From Bacillota bacterium (GTDB lineage Bacteria > Vulcanimicrobiota > JAMDEM01): a DNA stretch of 5,278 bases. Position numbers and translations under genes: made by a program. Shown in pieces: positions 1 through 4,882 of this stretch. Positions within the stretch are counted from its first letter, which is position 1. Each line of letters begins with the position of its first letter. The stretch covers positions 1-5,278 of the forward strand of contig JAMDEM010000015.1 in assembly GCA_023486985.1 (NCBI GenBank), in the 5' to 3' direction. The notes below the pieces were generated by a model that did not search any database, was not told the origin of the DNA, and was given only the letters and a program-made list of their open reading frames with translations.

Positions 1-743
1 GCCGACAACCCGGCTGACTTATACTGGCTTTTTTTTATGCTGATGTCGCGAAGGTGGGATTTTGTCATCTCAAGAAGCCTTGCCTGCTGGATAATATTTT
101 CCTGTCCCGCTCTTGCCATTTCTTTCGCAGTGACAGATTTTACTTTAGCCTGTTCCTGCTGCTGCTGTGATATGTAACCCTGCTTGTAAAGCTTATCGGC
201 GCGGGCGGCATCATTCCTTGCCTGATTATATTCCGCCACAGTCTGTGCATAAGATGCCTTAGCCGCTGCCATGGAAGCCTCCTGTCGCTTCAAATCCGCT
301 AAATCGGTCTCTTCCGCCATAGCCAGATCCTGCCGGGAAATATCCAGGCGATCGCGGGAAGAGCTCACAGTATCCGAAGCCATGCTTACTTTATTTGAAG
401 CTTCGCGGGCTCTAATAGCAAGCTCTTCAGCATAGCGGTTTTCGTCAATGCGGGCAGATTCGGCTGACGCCGAGGCCTGATCAAGAGAAGCTTTTATATC
501 GCGGTCGTCAAGGCGGGAAATTATCTGGTCCTTTTTAACCATATCTCCCTCTTCAACACCAAGGTAAATTATCCGTGCAGCCACCTTGCTGCTTACGCCA
601 ACCAGGTTGCCTTTTACTTGTGCATCATCGGTTGAAACATACATGATTCCGTGAATAACCCACTTCACCAGAAAAAAGGCGCCGATAATCAGCAGAACGC
701 TTAATATTATTACCACCGTGCGACGGTTATAATGCTTTTCCAT
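1..743 (-). CDS. HlyD/EmrA-family membrane-fusion (periplasmic adaptor) protein, C-terminus cut off by window edge
   Basis: This is the periplasmic adaptor of a tripartite efflux or type I-like export system; it links an inner-membrane transporter to an outer-membrane TolC-type channel. I translated 247 codons from the ATG at 743, and the frame stays open to the window edge. Residues 9-30 form one N-terminal membrane anchor. VSTDDAQVKGN (36-46) is the typical EmrA-like entry to the first lipoyl half-domain, which runs to about residue 80 (EEGDMVKKDQ, then SRLDDRD). Residues 84-235 are an Ala/Gln/Glu-rich coiled-coil hairpin. At its tip R181, L185 and S192 fit RxxxLxxxxxxS, the known TolC-docking motif. 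QQQQEQ follows at 193-198. The second lipoyl half, beta-barrel and any transporter gene would lie beyond position 1. The start is supported by AGGAGG seven bases upstream. Family assignment is firm; the exported substrate cannot be told. Confidence 0.93.
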   Translation of the reverse strand, partial: MEKHYNRRTVVIILSVLLIIGAFFLVKWVIHGIMYVSTDDAQVKGNLVGVSSKVAARIIYLGVEEGDMVKKDQIISRLDDRDIKASLDQASASAESARIDENRYAEELAIRAREASNKVSMASDTVSSSRDRLDISRQDLAMAEETDLADLKRQEASMAAAKASYAQTVAEYNQARNDAARADKLYKQGYISQQQQEQAKVKSVTAKEMARAGQENIIQQARLLEMTKSHLRDISIKKSQYKSAGLS

Positions 744-750
744 CAAACTT

Positions 751-756
751 CCTCCT
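751..756 (-). promoter_or_regulatory. Ribosome binding site of the HlyD-family gene
   Basis: A perfect AGGAGG on the minus strand ends seven bases before the ATG at 743-741. It fixes the start of the adaptor gene, which is otherwise only known as an open frame running off the window. No convincing -35/-10 pair was found between here and position 840. Confidence 0.8.
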
Positions 757-837
757 GAAACTTCTAAGTGTATGCTAATAAAATTTGCTTTTAATTTTTA
801 TTTTCCTTTTATCCCTCCCCTTATTTTGCGATTGAAA

Positions 838-860
838 ACTCTGAAGCTTTGCTGCAGAGT
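838..860. repeat. Small interrupted hairpin upstream of the HlyD-family gene
   Basis: ACTCTG (838-843) pairs with CAGAGT (855-860), and inside it AGC (845-847) pairs with GCT (851-853) around a TTT loop, with one A/G mismatch between the two stems. It lies about 100 bases upstream of the adaptor start. No T-tract follows on either strand, so it is not a standard terminator. It could be a regulator site or chance; no function is assigned. Confidence 0.35.
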
Positions 861-903
861 GTCGTCCCGCAAAACAAGCTTGCCTTAATTTAAGGGGAGG
901 TCA

Positions 904-992
904 GGTGGGGTTAATGAATCAAGCCCGCGTTTATCTCTCTGTAGGGGGCCGGATTCATCAGACAGGTTTGTAGTGGCAGACCTCGGTCTGCA
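904..992. repeat. Cluster of three degenerate short palindromic repeat units
   Basis: Three units follow one another. The first (907-929) reads as an imperfect GGGGTT...AAGCCCGC palindrome. The second (943-963) begins with GGGCCGGATTCATC, which matches the left half of the intact unit at 4887-4906, but its right arm has decayed. The third (976-991) is GCAGACC-TC-GGTCTGC, a perfect 7-base-arm palindrome. The junction CCCGCGTTTATC (924-935) recurs exactly at 1845-1856, which shows that this cluster and the one at 1826-1879 descend from the same repeat. These look like REP-like intergenic elements. Confidence 0.6.
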
Positions 993-1047
993 AAATAATG
1001 TAGTGGGATAGTTAAATAGATGTGTGATTAGCGGCAATTAAAATTTT

Positions 1048-1458
1048 TCAATCTATCCAGGGGCTATAAATTTGAAACTCTTTGAAAACTTTAGCAATTG
1101 TGTCAAAATCTCTATCATTGTGAAAGAGAATAAGATTATTTTCAATAGCGATTCTGGCAATAATGCAGTCTATAGTCCTTCTTATAGTTAGCCCTTTTTT
1201 TCTGCAGGCGCGATAAATTTGAGCAGCTTCCGCATAAGAACCTGCATCTTTCAAGTAGTATATAGGAAATTTAAAAAGATAATTTTTGACTTGATTAAAA
1301 TCTTTGTCAGATTTAATTCCTTGCAGGATTTCGCTAAGAACAATATCGGCAATGCAGATATCAGCATCTTCCTGAAGGAGGCGGTGCAATGCAAGCTGGT
1401 ATTTAGATTCAGTCCTCCGAAAAAACTCAATCCAGACTGAAGTATCAACCAGTAACAT
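1048..1458 (-). CDS. vapC: VapC-type PIN-domain toxin ribonuclease
   Basis: This is a 136-residue protein of the PIN-domain family, the usual length for VapC toxins. These are Mg2+-dependent endoribonucleases that cut tRNA or rRNA and halt translation when freed from their VapB antitoxin. The protein opens with LLVDTSVWIEFF, the classic VapC N-terminus. The acidic active-site residues are all present: D5, E43 (in VLSEILQG), D97 (in RTIDCIIA) and D115 (in LFHNDRDF). The toxin therefore looks catalytically intact. Its start overlaps the 3' end of vapB by 14 bases, so translation is probably coupled to the antitoxin. The specific RNA target cannot be read from the sequence. Confidence 0.93.
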   Translation of the reverse strand: MLLVDTSVWIEFFRRTESKYQLALHRLLQEDADICIADIVLSEILQGIKSDKDFNQVKNYLFKFPIYYLKDAGSYAEAAQIYRACRKKGLTIRRTIDCIIARIAIENNLILFHNDRDFDTIAKVFKEFQIYSPWID

Positions 1459-1651
1459 GCCGGCCTCTTCTCATCTGATCCAGGTCCCCTTCCCACTTAA
1501 TTTTCCCCTCTAATTCCAGAATTTTCTTTCGCTTTTTTCTCGCAATCATTTCTCTTAAAGCAAAATTAACCAGGTCTTTCTTCGTTTTAAGCCTTGTCAG
1601 ACGCAAGCCTTCTTTAACAAGTTTGTCATCCAAAACAATATTTGTCCTCAT
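1445..1651 (-). CDS. vapB: VapB-type antitoxin (ribbon-helix-helix)
   Basis: This is a 68-residue antitoxin that binds and neutralises VapC and, with it, represses its own promoter. Residues 1-40 (MRTNIVLDDKLVKEGLRLT, then LKTKKDLVNFALREMI) match the ribbon-helix-helix DNA-binding fold of the VapB family: the strand RTNIVLD, then two helices. The basic linker RKKRKK (38-43) leads to a C-terminal toxin-binding tail with W53 and WEGDLDQMRRGR. An ATG seven codons upstream (1672) is in frame, but it has no ribosome binding site and overlaps the predicted -10 box. The ATG at 1651 has GGAGGG seven bases upstream and is chosen. The gene overlaps vapC by 14 bases in the standard antitoxin-first order. 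Confidence 0.92.
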   Translation of the reverse strand: MRTNIVLDDKLVKEGLRLTRLKTKKDLVNFALREMIARKKRKKILELEGKIKWEGDLDQMRRGRHVTG

Positions 1652-1658
1652 TTTAAAT

Positions 1659-1664
1659 CCCTCC
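1659..1664 (-). promoter_or_regulatory. Ribosome binding site that decides the vapB start
   Basis: GGAGGG on the minus strand lies seven bases before the ATG at 1651-1649. It supports the 68-residue VapB over the longer reading from the ATG at 1672, which has no Shine-Dalgarno sequence. With the promoter below, this site would lie almost at the 5' end of the mRNA, giving a very short leader. Confidence 0.75.
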
Positions 1665-1697
1665 ATACACATTATACAATATAGTTATGTGTATAAT
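1665..1697. promoter_or_regulatory. Probable VapBC operator: two nested inverted repeats
   Basis: Two perfect inverted repeats interlock over the vapBC promoter. ATACACAT (1665-1672) pairs with ATGTGTAT (1687-1694), and ATTATAC (1671-1677) pairs with GTATAAT (1691-1697). The centres are 4-5 bases apart, near 1680 and 1684. VapB antitoxins are known to bind inverted repeats in their own promoter as a VapBC complex, and the ribbon-helix-helix fold in this VapB fits that. The assignment as operator is inference; the repeats themselves are seen directly. Confidence 0.65.
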
Positions 1698-1700
1698 CAA
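1671..1700 (-). promoter_or_regulatory. Predicted sigma70-type promoter of vapBC
   Basis: On the minus strand TTGATT (1700-1695) and a consensus TATAAT (1676-1671) are 18 bases apart. The -10 box is 19 bases upstream of the chosen vapB start. Transcription would begin near 1664, downstream of the alternative upstream ATG. The promoter coincides with two inverted repeats, so binding of a VapBC complex would block RNA polymerase. This is inference from consensus and position. Confidence 0.65.
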
Positions 1701-1924
1701 GCTGTTCATGGAATTCTCTTTGCCTCAATTGCGGTTTCAACAGCTTATTCATCAGCTCAGGTTTTCAGACTTGAACGGGGGGGGGCAGATCTAATGCAGC
1801 TAATTCAAGGACTTTGACAACTTATAGGGGATTGATTCATCAAACCCGCGTTTATCGGGTTCAATAAATTGAACCCCTGCACATTGTGTAGAATCGCTAA
1901 TGGCTGTTTAGAAAAAAGAAAATT
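1698..1924. other. Non-coding region between vapBC and the GAF-domain gene
   Basis: No credible gene was found here. The part from about 1701 to 1817 has mixed composition and may be a remnant of lost coding sequence, but no frame gives a recognisable protein. A run of nine G lies at 1777-1785. A double palindromic repeat follows at 1826-1879, then an A-rich stretch at 1912-1922. On the minus strand that stretch gives a TTCTTTTTTC tract just after the GAF gene stop, but no hairpin precedes it, so it is not a standard terminator. Confidence 0.6.
1826..1879. repeat. Double palindromic repeat (two REP-like hairpin units)
   Basis: The first unit (1827-1849) reads GGGGATTGATTCATCAAACCCGC, a slightly decayed copy of the palindrome at 4999-5018. 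The joint CCCGCGTTTATC (1845-1856) matches 924-935 exactly. The second unit (1857-1876) is GGGTTCAAT-AA-ATTGAACCC with perfect 9-base arms. The pair lies downstream of the GAF gene and could form a strong hairpin at the 3' end of its transcript, acting as a stabiliser or weak terminator. That role is inferred. Confidence 0.7.
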
Positions 1925-2596
1925 TTACCAGTAAATCTTTGACATCTCCAGCTCGGCGTATTCGAGTTCCTTCTTTAATTTCTCATACATTTTTGCGTTA
2001 TGAATTGATATGGCAGAGATGTTTGCCATGGCTGAAAGGAAGTTGATTTCAGCCGGAGTGAATTCTCTTGTTTCTGAAGTGTAGATTCTCATTACGCCGG
2101 TTATTTCTCCCATGGCTTTCAAAGGCACGCAGAGAACGGATTTTATTCCTTCCATTTTAGCTTCTTCAGCATACTGGAATTTGCTGTCAGTGGCGGCATC
2201 CTTTATTGCAACAATTTTTCCCGATATGACTTCCCTGTCCAGAGTGCTATTTGAAATTTCCACGGGACCTTTTTTAAGATAAAGGTCGCTTAATCCGTAA
2301 GCCGACATGATAATGAGATTTTCTTTGGTTCTGTCCAGAAGCCTTACCGAACAGGCTTTTGCATTCATTATCATAGTGGTTTTTTCGACGATTTGGAAAA
2401 GAACGCTTTCCAGTTCAAGGTTTGAAATTATGGTTTCAGTGAGCTCGCAGAGGGCGGCAAATTGTTCCTGGACATTCTTTCCCATAACTTCCTGAGCGGC
2501 GAAGATTACCTTTTCCACTTCATCTTTGACTATACCGGTTTTGGCGGCAATTTCATTGACAAGATCATAAGTGTCAATGATTGTAGGAACAGGCAT
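1925..2596 (-). CDS. Single-GAF-domain protein with HU-like N-terminal helical segment
   Basis: This 223-residue soluble protein has no signal peptide or membrane segment. Residues about 60-202 form a GAF domain, a small-ligand or redox-sensing fold. Visible landmarks are the entry helix LELESVLFQIVEKTTMIMNA, the strand ACSVRLLD, GLSDLYLKKGP, the segment IKSVLCVPLKAMGEITGVMRIY and the closing helix FTPAEINFLSAMANISAISI. A short charged coiled coil (about 200-220) ends the protein. No kinase, GGDEF, PAS or DNA-binding output domain follows. Residues 9-40 resemble the first two helices of HU/IHF proteins. The start was moved from an ATG at 2605 to the ATG at 2596 because AGGAG lies nine bases before the latter and abuts the former. 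Ligand and partner are unknown. It is separated from the thiolase operon by 145 bases of repeats and is probably transcribed separately. Confidence 0.85.
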   Translation of the reverse strand: MPVPTIIDTYDLVNEIAAKTGIVKDEVEKVIFAAQEVMGKNVQEQFAALCELTETIISNLELESVLFQIVEKTTMIMNAKACSVRLLDRTKENLIIMSAYGLSDLYLKKGPVEISNSTLDREVISGKIVAIKDAATDSKFQYAEEAKMEGIKSVLCVPLKAMGEITGVMRIYTSETREFTPAEINFLSAMANISAISIHNAKMYEKLKKELEYAELEMSKIYW

Positions 2597-2605
2597 ACAT
2601 ACCAT

Positions 2606-2610
2606 CTCCT
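2606..2610 (-). promoter_or_regulatory. Ribosome binding site that decides the GAF gene start
   Basis: AGGAG (within AAAGGAGAT) on the minus strand ends nine bases before the ATG at 2596-2594. It directly touches the in-frame ATG at 2605-2603, which is therefore too close to be used. This removes three residues from the longest reading. Confidence 0.7.
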
Positions 2611-2628
2611 TTCAAGAATGGAAGTTTT

Positions 2629-2664
2629 CCCCCTCACCCCATCCCTCTCCCCTATGGGGCGAGG
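2629..2664. repeat. Repeat element of the CCTCnCCCC-GGGGCGAGG hairpin type, copy 1
   Basis: A C-rich strand running into CCTCTCCCC (2644-2652) faces GGGGCGAGG (2656-2664) across a TAT loop, nine base pairs with one mismatch. The same core, with TAA as loop and a better-paired stem, is at 4550-4574. Both copies are followed by A-rich sequence ending in AAAGT. It lies between the GAF gene and the DUF35 gene and is an intergenic repeat rather than gene sequence. Confidence 0.7.
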
Positions 2665-2683
2665 AAAAAGTTAACTCCCCTAA

Positions 2684-2704
2684 CCCCTCTTTAGTAAAGA
2701 GGGG
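2684..2704. repeat. Perfect 10-base-arm hairpin downstream of the thiolase/DUF35 operon
   Basis: CCCCTCTTTA (2684-2693) and TAAAGAGGGG (2695-2704) are exact reverse complements around a single G. The element sits 38 bases past the DUF35 stop codon on the minus strand, so it is placed to end or protect that transcript. The T-run on the minus strand (2669-2665) is about 15 bases past the stem, too far for a classic rho-independent terminator. The stem resembles the weaker hairpin at 4741-4770 (CCTCTTT...AGAGG), suggesting a dispersed repeat. Confidence 0.65.
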
Positions 2705-2741
2705 AAAATCAGGGTGCAGGGCAAACTTATAATAGTATTCC

Positions 2742-3236
2742 CTATGCGGGCACAAAATAAACATCAGTGGGGTCAAATTTGCTTTTTCTTCTGAATCTTG
2801 CCTGAACTTTCATGCCCACTTTTATGTCTTTCTGCTCCGCACCGATAAGCCTTGAAAGAAAAAGAGAGTCAAATCCTTCAAATTCCACGAGTACAAGATT
2901 GAAGGGAGTTTCCTTTAAGAATGCTTCACCGCCGAAATAACAGGTTGTCCATGTATGCACTTTTCCTTCAAGAGGCACCTCGACCCATTTTGTCGGGGAG
3001 CCGCATTGCATGCAGTGAGTTTTTGGCGTGGCATATCCGTAGTTGCATTTATCGCAGCGGGTCCCCATGATTTTCCCTTTTACCAGTCCTGCAAAAAATG
3101 GAGAATCCTGGGCATAACTGTGAATGTAATCAATTTCGTAATGATACTTCATTATTATGGGGTCTAAATTATAAAGGATATTTCCTTCCATGGTTTCTTC
3201 CAGCTTGGGAGATTTTTTGTTTTCGCCGTTTGCCAT
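2742..3236 (-). CDS. Zinc-ribbon/OB-fold (DUF35) acyl-CoA-binding partner of the thiolase-fold protein
   Basis: Proteins of this family bind acyl-CoA through the OB fold and form complexes with thiolase-fold enzymes, as in archaeal thiolase/HMG-CoA synthase, BbsA of benzoylsuccinyl-CoA thiolase, and ChsH2 of the Ltp2 aldolase. The 164-residue protein has an N-terminal helical part (about 18-55), then a rubredoxin-like zinc ribbon with all four cysteines: C61 and C64 (CDKC), C75 and C78 (CMQC). The OB fold follows (about 88-162), with EGKVHTWTTC at its start and VGMKVQARFRR near the end. The first 15 residues are polar and probably disordered. The start lies one base after the thiolase stop (TAA-C-ATG), with AAGGGGG seven bases upstream, so the two are translationally coupled. 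The cysteines are intact, so the domain should be folded and functional. The substrate is not readable. Confidence 0.92.
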   Translation of the reverse strand: MANGENKKSPKLEETMEGNILYNLDPIIMKYHYEIDYIHSYAQDSPFFAGLVKGKIMGTRCDKCNYGYATPKTHCMQCGSPTKWVEVPLEGKVHTWTTCYFGGEAFLKETPFNLVLVEFEGFDSLFLSRLIGAEQKDIKVGMKVQARFRRKSKFDPTDVYFVPA

Positions 3237-3237
3237 G

Positions 3238-4524
3238 TTAAAACCCCCTTTCCATAATAGTGGCGGTTACATATGTTCCCGTGCCTGCATGGCTGTGAAT
3301 GAGTCCGCGTTTTGCATTCTTTACCTGCAGTTTATCATCACCAAAATGTTTTTTAATGCTTCCCTGCACCTGCCAGTGCATGAAAACCGCCTGCATCAAG
3401 CCGGTTGCGCCAACGGGATGTCCGCAGGCAATCAAGCCGCCTGAAGGATTTACAGGCAAAACTCCCTGCTTTGGAAGATTTAAACCATAATCAATATCGG
3501 GAAGGAATGGATAACCTTCTTCTACAAATTTTCCTCCCTCGCCGTATTTGCATAATCCAAGATCTTCATAAGTTTGAACTTCGCTTGAGGTGTAAGCATC
3601 ATGAAGTTCTATAACGTCAAGTTCTTTTAACGGGTTGGTGATTTTTGCCATTTCATACGCTTGCTTTGCGGCGGCTCTTCCTGCCCTGAAGGAATGAACG
3701 CCGGGGTATTTTAAATTTTTATAGTCAGAAGCTTTTTCGTGTGGAAGAAGCATTACATTTCCATGTGGACGGTCTGCCATTCTCATGGCATCGGTGCCGG
3801 TCCCTACGCCTGTTATGAGTACAGGTTTATCTGTAAGTTTTTCCGCCATTTTTTCTGATGCAAGAATACAGACTGCGGCACCGTCTGACATAGTGCATAT
3901 ATCAAGTCTTGTAAGGGGCCATGCCACCATTTCTGAATTAAGCACATCTTTTACGGTAATTTTCATGCGTTTCTGGGAGTAAGGATTATAATACGCATTT
4001 CTGTGATTTTTAATGGAGACTTTTGCAAGCTGCTCTCTTGTTGTTCCAAATTCGTGCATGTGTCTTACAACCATCATTGCGTAATAACCTGAATAAAATC
4101 CGCCTACGGGATAGTCATAGTTTGTGTCTGAAGCAAGGGCAATGAATTCGTTTCCCTTCCATGTTTCCACGTGGGACATTGTTTCAAAGCCGTAAGCAAC
4201 GCATACCTCCATTCTTCCGGATGCCACAGCTTCGTAGGCACTCTGGAAACAAAGTCCTCCAGTGGCTCCGCCGCCTTCAATTCTTTTTCCCGGCTTGGGG
4301 CAGAGTCCGAGGTAGTCCTGCACCATTATTCCAGCCATCAACTGCCTTGCAAAATGGTCGCTGAAGTATGATGCCACACAGCCGTCAATCATGTCTTTAT
4401 TCAGCTTTGGAACATCTTTCATTGCATAATCGAAGGCATCTTTGACCATGAGCTGGAAGTTCTTTTCCGGACTTGCTTTGACGAATTTTGTGATGCCGCC
4501 GGAAACCATATAAACTTTTCTCAT
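3238..4524 (-). CDS. Thiolase-fold (SCP-x/thiolase-like) enzyme lacking the usual nucleophilic cysteine
   Basis: This 428-residue protein has the full thiolase fold length and is a close relative of the SCP-x/archaeal acetyl-CoA acetyltransferase branch. Conserved landmarks are VASGRMEVCVAYGFETMS (100-117), the DIC-TMSDGAAVCILASE segment (208-224), ELHDAYTSSE (306-315), and CGHPVGATG (367-375) with the catalytic histidine H369. The C-terminus is SHAGTGTYVTATIMERG. In this branch the nucleophile lies in a motif of the type VE-x-x-CA(S/T)G. Here the same stretch is IEGGGATGG (82-90), so the cysteine position is G86; the nearest cysteine is C92. It may therefore act as an aldolase or another acyl-CoA enzyme rather than a thiolase. 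The ATG at 4524 is chosen because GGAGG lies seven bases upstream; the longer reading to 4596 runs through a repeat. The DUF35 partner follows after one base. Confidence 0.9.
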   Translation of the reverse strand: MRKVYMVSGGITKFVKASPEKNFQLMVKDAFDYAMKDVPKLNKDMIDGCVASYFSDHFARQLMAGIMVQDYLGLCPKPGKRIEGGGATGGLCFQSAYEAVASGRMEVCVAYGFETMSHVETWKGNEFIALASDTNYDYPVGGFYSGYYAMMVVRHMHEFGTTREQLAKVSIKNHRNAYYNPYSQKRMKITVKDVLNSEMVAWPLTRLDICTMSDGAAVCILASEKMAEKLTDKPVLITGVGTGTDAMRMADRPHGNVMLLPHEKASDYKNLKYPGVHSFRAGRAAAKQAYEMAKITNPLKELDVIELHDAYTSSEVQTYEDLGLCKYGEGGKFVEEGYPFLPDIDYGLNLPKQGVLPVNPSGGLIACGHPVGATGLMQAVFMHWQVQGSIKKHFGDDKLQVKNAKRGLIHSHAGTGTYVTATIMERGF

Positions 4525-4531
4525 TATTGCA

Positions 4532-4536
4532 CCTCC
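4532..4536 (-). promoter_or_regulatory. Ribosome binding site that decides the thiolase-fold gene start
   Basis: GGAGG within AGGGAGGTG on the minus strand ends seven bases before the ATG at 4524-4522. The in-frame ATG at 4596 would add 24 residues encoded by repeat sequence without homology to thiolases, so the start at 4524 is the right one. Confidence 0.85.
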
Positions 4537-4549
4537 CTTTTTAGTTTGC

Positions 4550-4574
4550 CTCCTCACCCCTAAGGGGCGAGGAG
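4550..4574. repeat. Hairpin repeat of the CCTCnCCCC-GGGGCGAGG type, copy 2, in the thiolase leader
   Basis: CTCCTCACCCC (4550-4560) and GGGGCGAGGAG (4564-4574) pair around a TAA loop. The single A/C mismatch becomes a G-U pair in minus-strand RNA, giving a continuous 11-base-pair stem. It is the same family as 2629-2664. Its near edge is 25 bases upstream of the thiolase start codon and 13 bases upstream of the Shine-Dalgarno sequence, so if transcription starts further out it forms part of the mRNA leader. Confidence 0.7.
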
Positions 4575-4581
4575 TAAAGTA

Positions 4582-4632
4582 AGATTGCCCACCCACCCTT
4601 TCAGGGCGGGTACCGGGGATCTCGCAATGACA
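4582..4632. repeat. AGATTGCC...GCAATGACA intergenic repeat, unit 1
   Basis: The unit starts with AGATTGCC and ends with CGCAATGACA, the outer ATTGC/GCAAT ends being inverted. The interior contains CACCCACCCTTTCAGGGCGGGTACC, a hairpin-forming GC-rich block shared with unit 3 at 4913-4970. Elements with these ends (read the other way, TGTCATTGCGAG...GGCAATCT) are common intergenic repeats in many environmental bacterial genomes. No coding content. Confidence 0.75.
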
Positions 4633-4639
4633 AATTAAG

Positions 4640-4675
4640 AGATTGTCACGCTCCTTTCAGGAGCTCACAATGACA
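4640..4675. repeat. AGATTGTC...CAATGACA intergenic repeat, unit 2
   Basis: This is a shorter, simpler copy in the same orientation, directly following unit 1 after seven bases. The outer arms ATTGT and ACAAT are exact inverses, and inside them GCTCCT and AGGAGC pair around a TTC loop. Relative to the GC type in units 1 and 3, both outer arms have changed together (ATTGC to ATTGT, GCAAT to ACAAT), which preserves pairing. Confidence 0.75.
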
Positions 4676-4740
4676 ATAAAGTTTGATACAGCTTCAAAAA
4701 AATCCCGGATTGATAAACTAAAAATTCTCTAAAACAAAAA

Positions 4741-4770
4741 GTTAACCTCTTTGTGAAATAGAGGCTTAAC
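4741..4770. repeat. Interrupted hairpin GTTAACCTCT...AGAGGCTTAAC
   Basis: GTTAACCTCT (4741-4750) pairs with AGAGGCTTAAC (4760-4770) with one bulged base and a nine-base loop. The CCTCTTT...AGAGG core resembles the perfect hairpin at 2684-2704, which is likewise preceded by a GTTAAC sequence (2670-2675). It may be a decayed copy of the same element. No T-tract is attached, so a terminator role is unlikely. Confidence 0.45.
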
Positions 4771-4882
4771 CCAGAAGGAAATTGAAAGTTTTTAGGAGAA
4801 ATTACCTTCTTCAAGCAGTGCATAATTTTTTTACACTTCGAATGTGAAAAATTACACACAAGATAGTTTGAAATTTTTTAAT

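Larger units (their letters stand above)
744..1047. other. Non-coding intergenic region between the HlyD-family gene and vapC
   Basis: About 300 bases with no credible gene on either strand. The first 90 bases are A/T-rich and would be the upstream leader/promoter region of the adaptor gene. A hairpin sits at 838-860 and an interrupted palindrome CCTTAATTTAAGG at 883-895. A cluster of palindromic repeat units fills 904-992. The remaining bases up to the vapC stop are featureless A/T-rich sequence. No rho-independent terminator with a proper T-tract was seen for vapC, whose transcript would run into this region. Confidence 0.7.

Noticed and set aside
1652..1672. Longer VapB starting seven codons upstream
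   Set aside because: The ATG overlaps the predicted -10 box and lacks a Shine-Dalgarno sequence, while VapB homologues normally begin MRTNI and this ATG has GGAGGG in front.
1623..1817. Plus-strand open frame of 64 codons over the vapBC promoter
   Set aside because: It runs antisense through the start of vapB and its operator and gives no recognisable protein; it depends on the length of the G9 tract.
1912..1924. T-tract on the minus strand right after the GAF gene as a rho-independent terminator
   Set aside because: No stem precedes the T-tract; the nearest hairpin (1857-1876) lies after it in the direction of transcription.
2665..2704. Rho-independent terminator for the thiolase/DUF35 operon
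   Set aside because: The stem is excellent, but the T-run is about 15 bases past it on the minus strand, so I list it only as a hairpin/repeat.
4525..4596. Extension of the thiolase-fold protein by 24 residues to an upstream in-frame ATG
   Set aside because: The extra residues are encoded by the GGGGCGAGG repeat and part of the ATTGCC repeat, no ribosome binding site precedes the upstream ATG, and a strong GGAGG sits before the ATG at 4524.
4665..4859. Minus-strand open frame of 64 codons in the intergenic region
   Set aside because: A/T-rich low-complexity translation with no family resemblance; it lies in the repeat-rich spacer.
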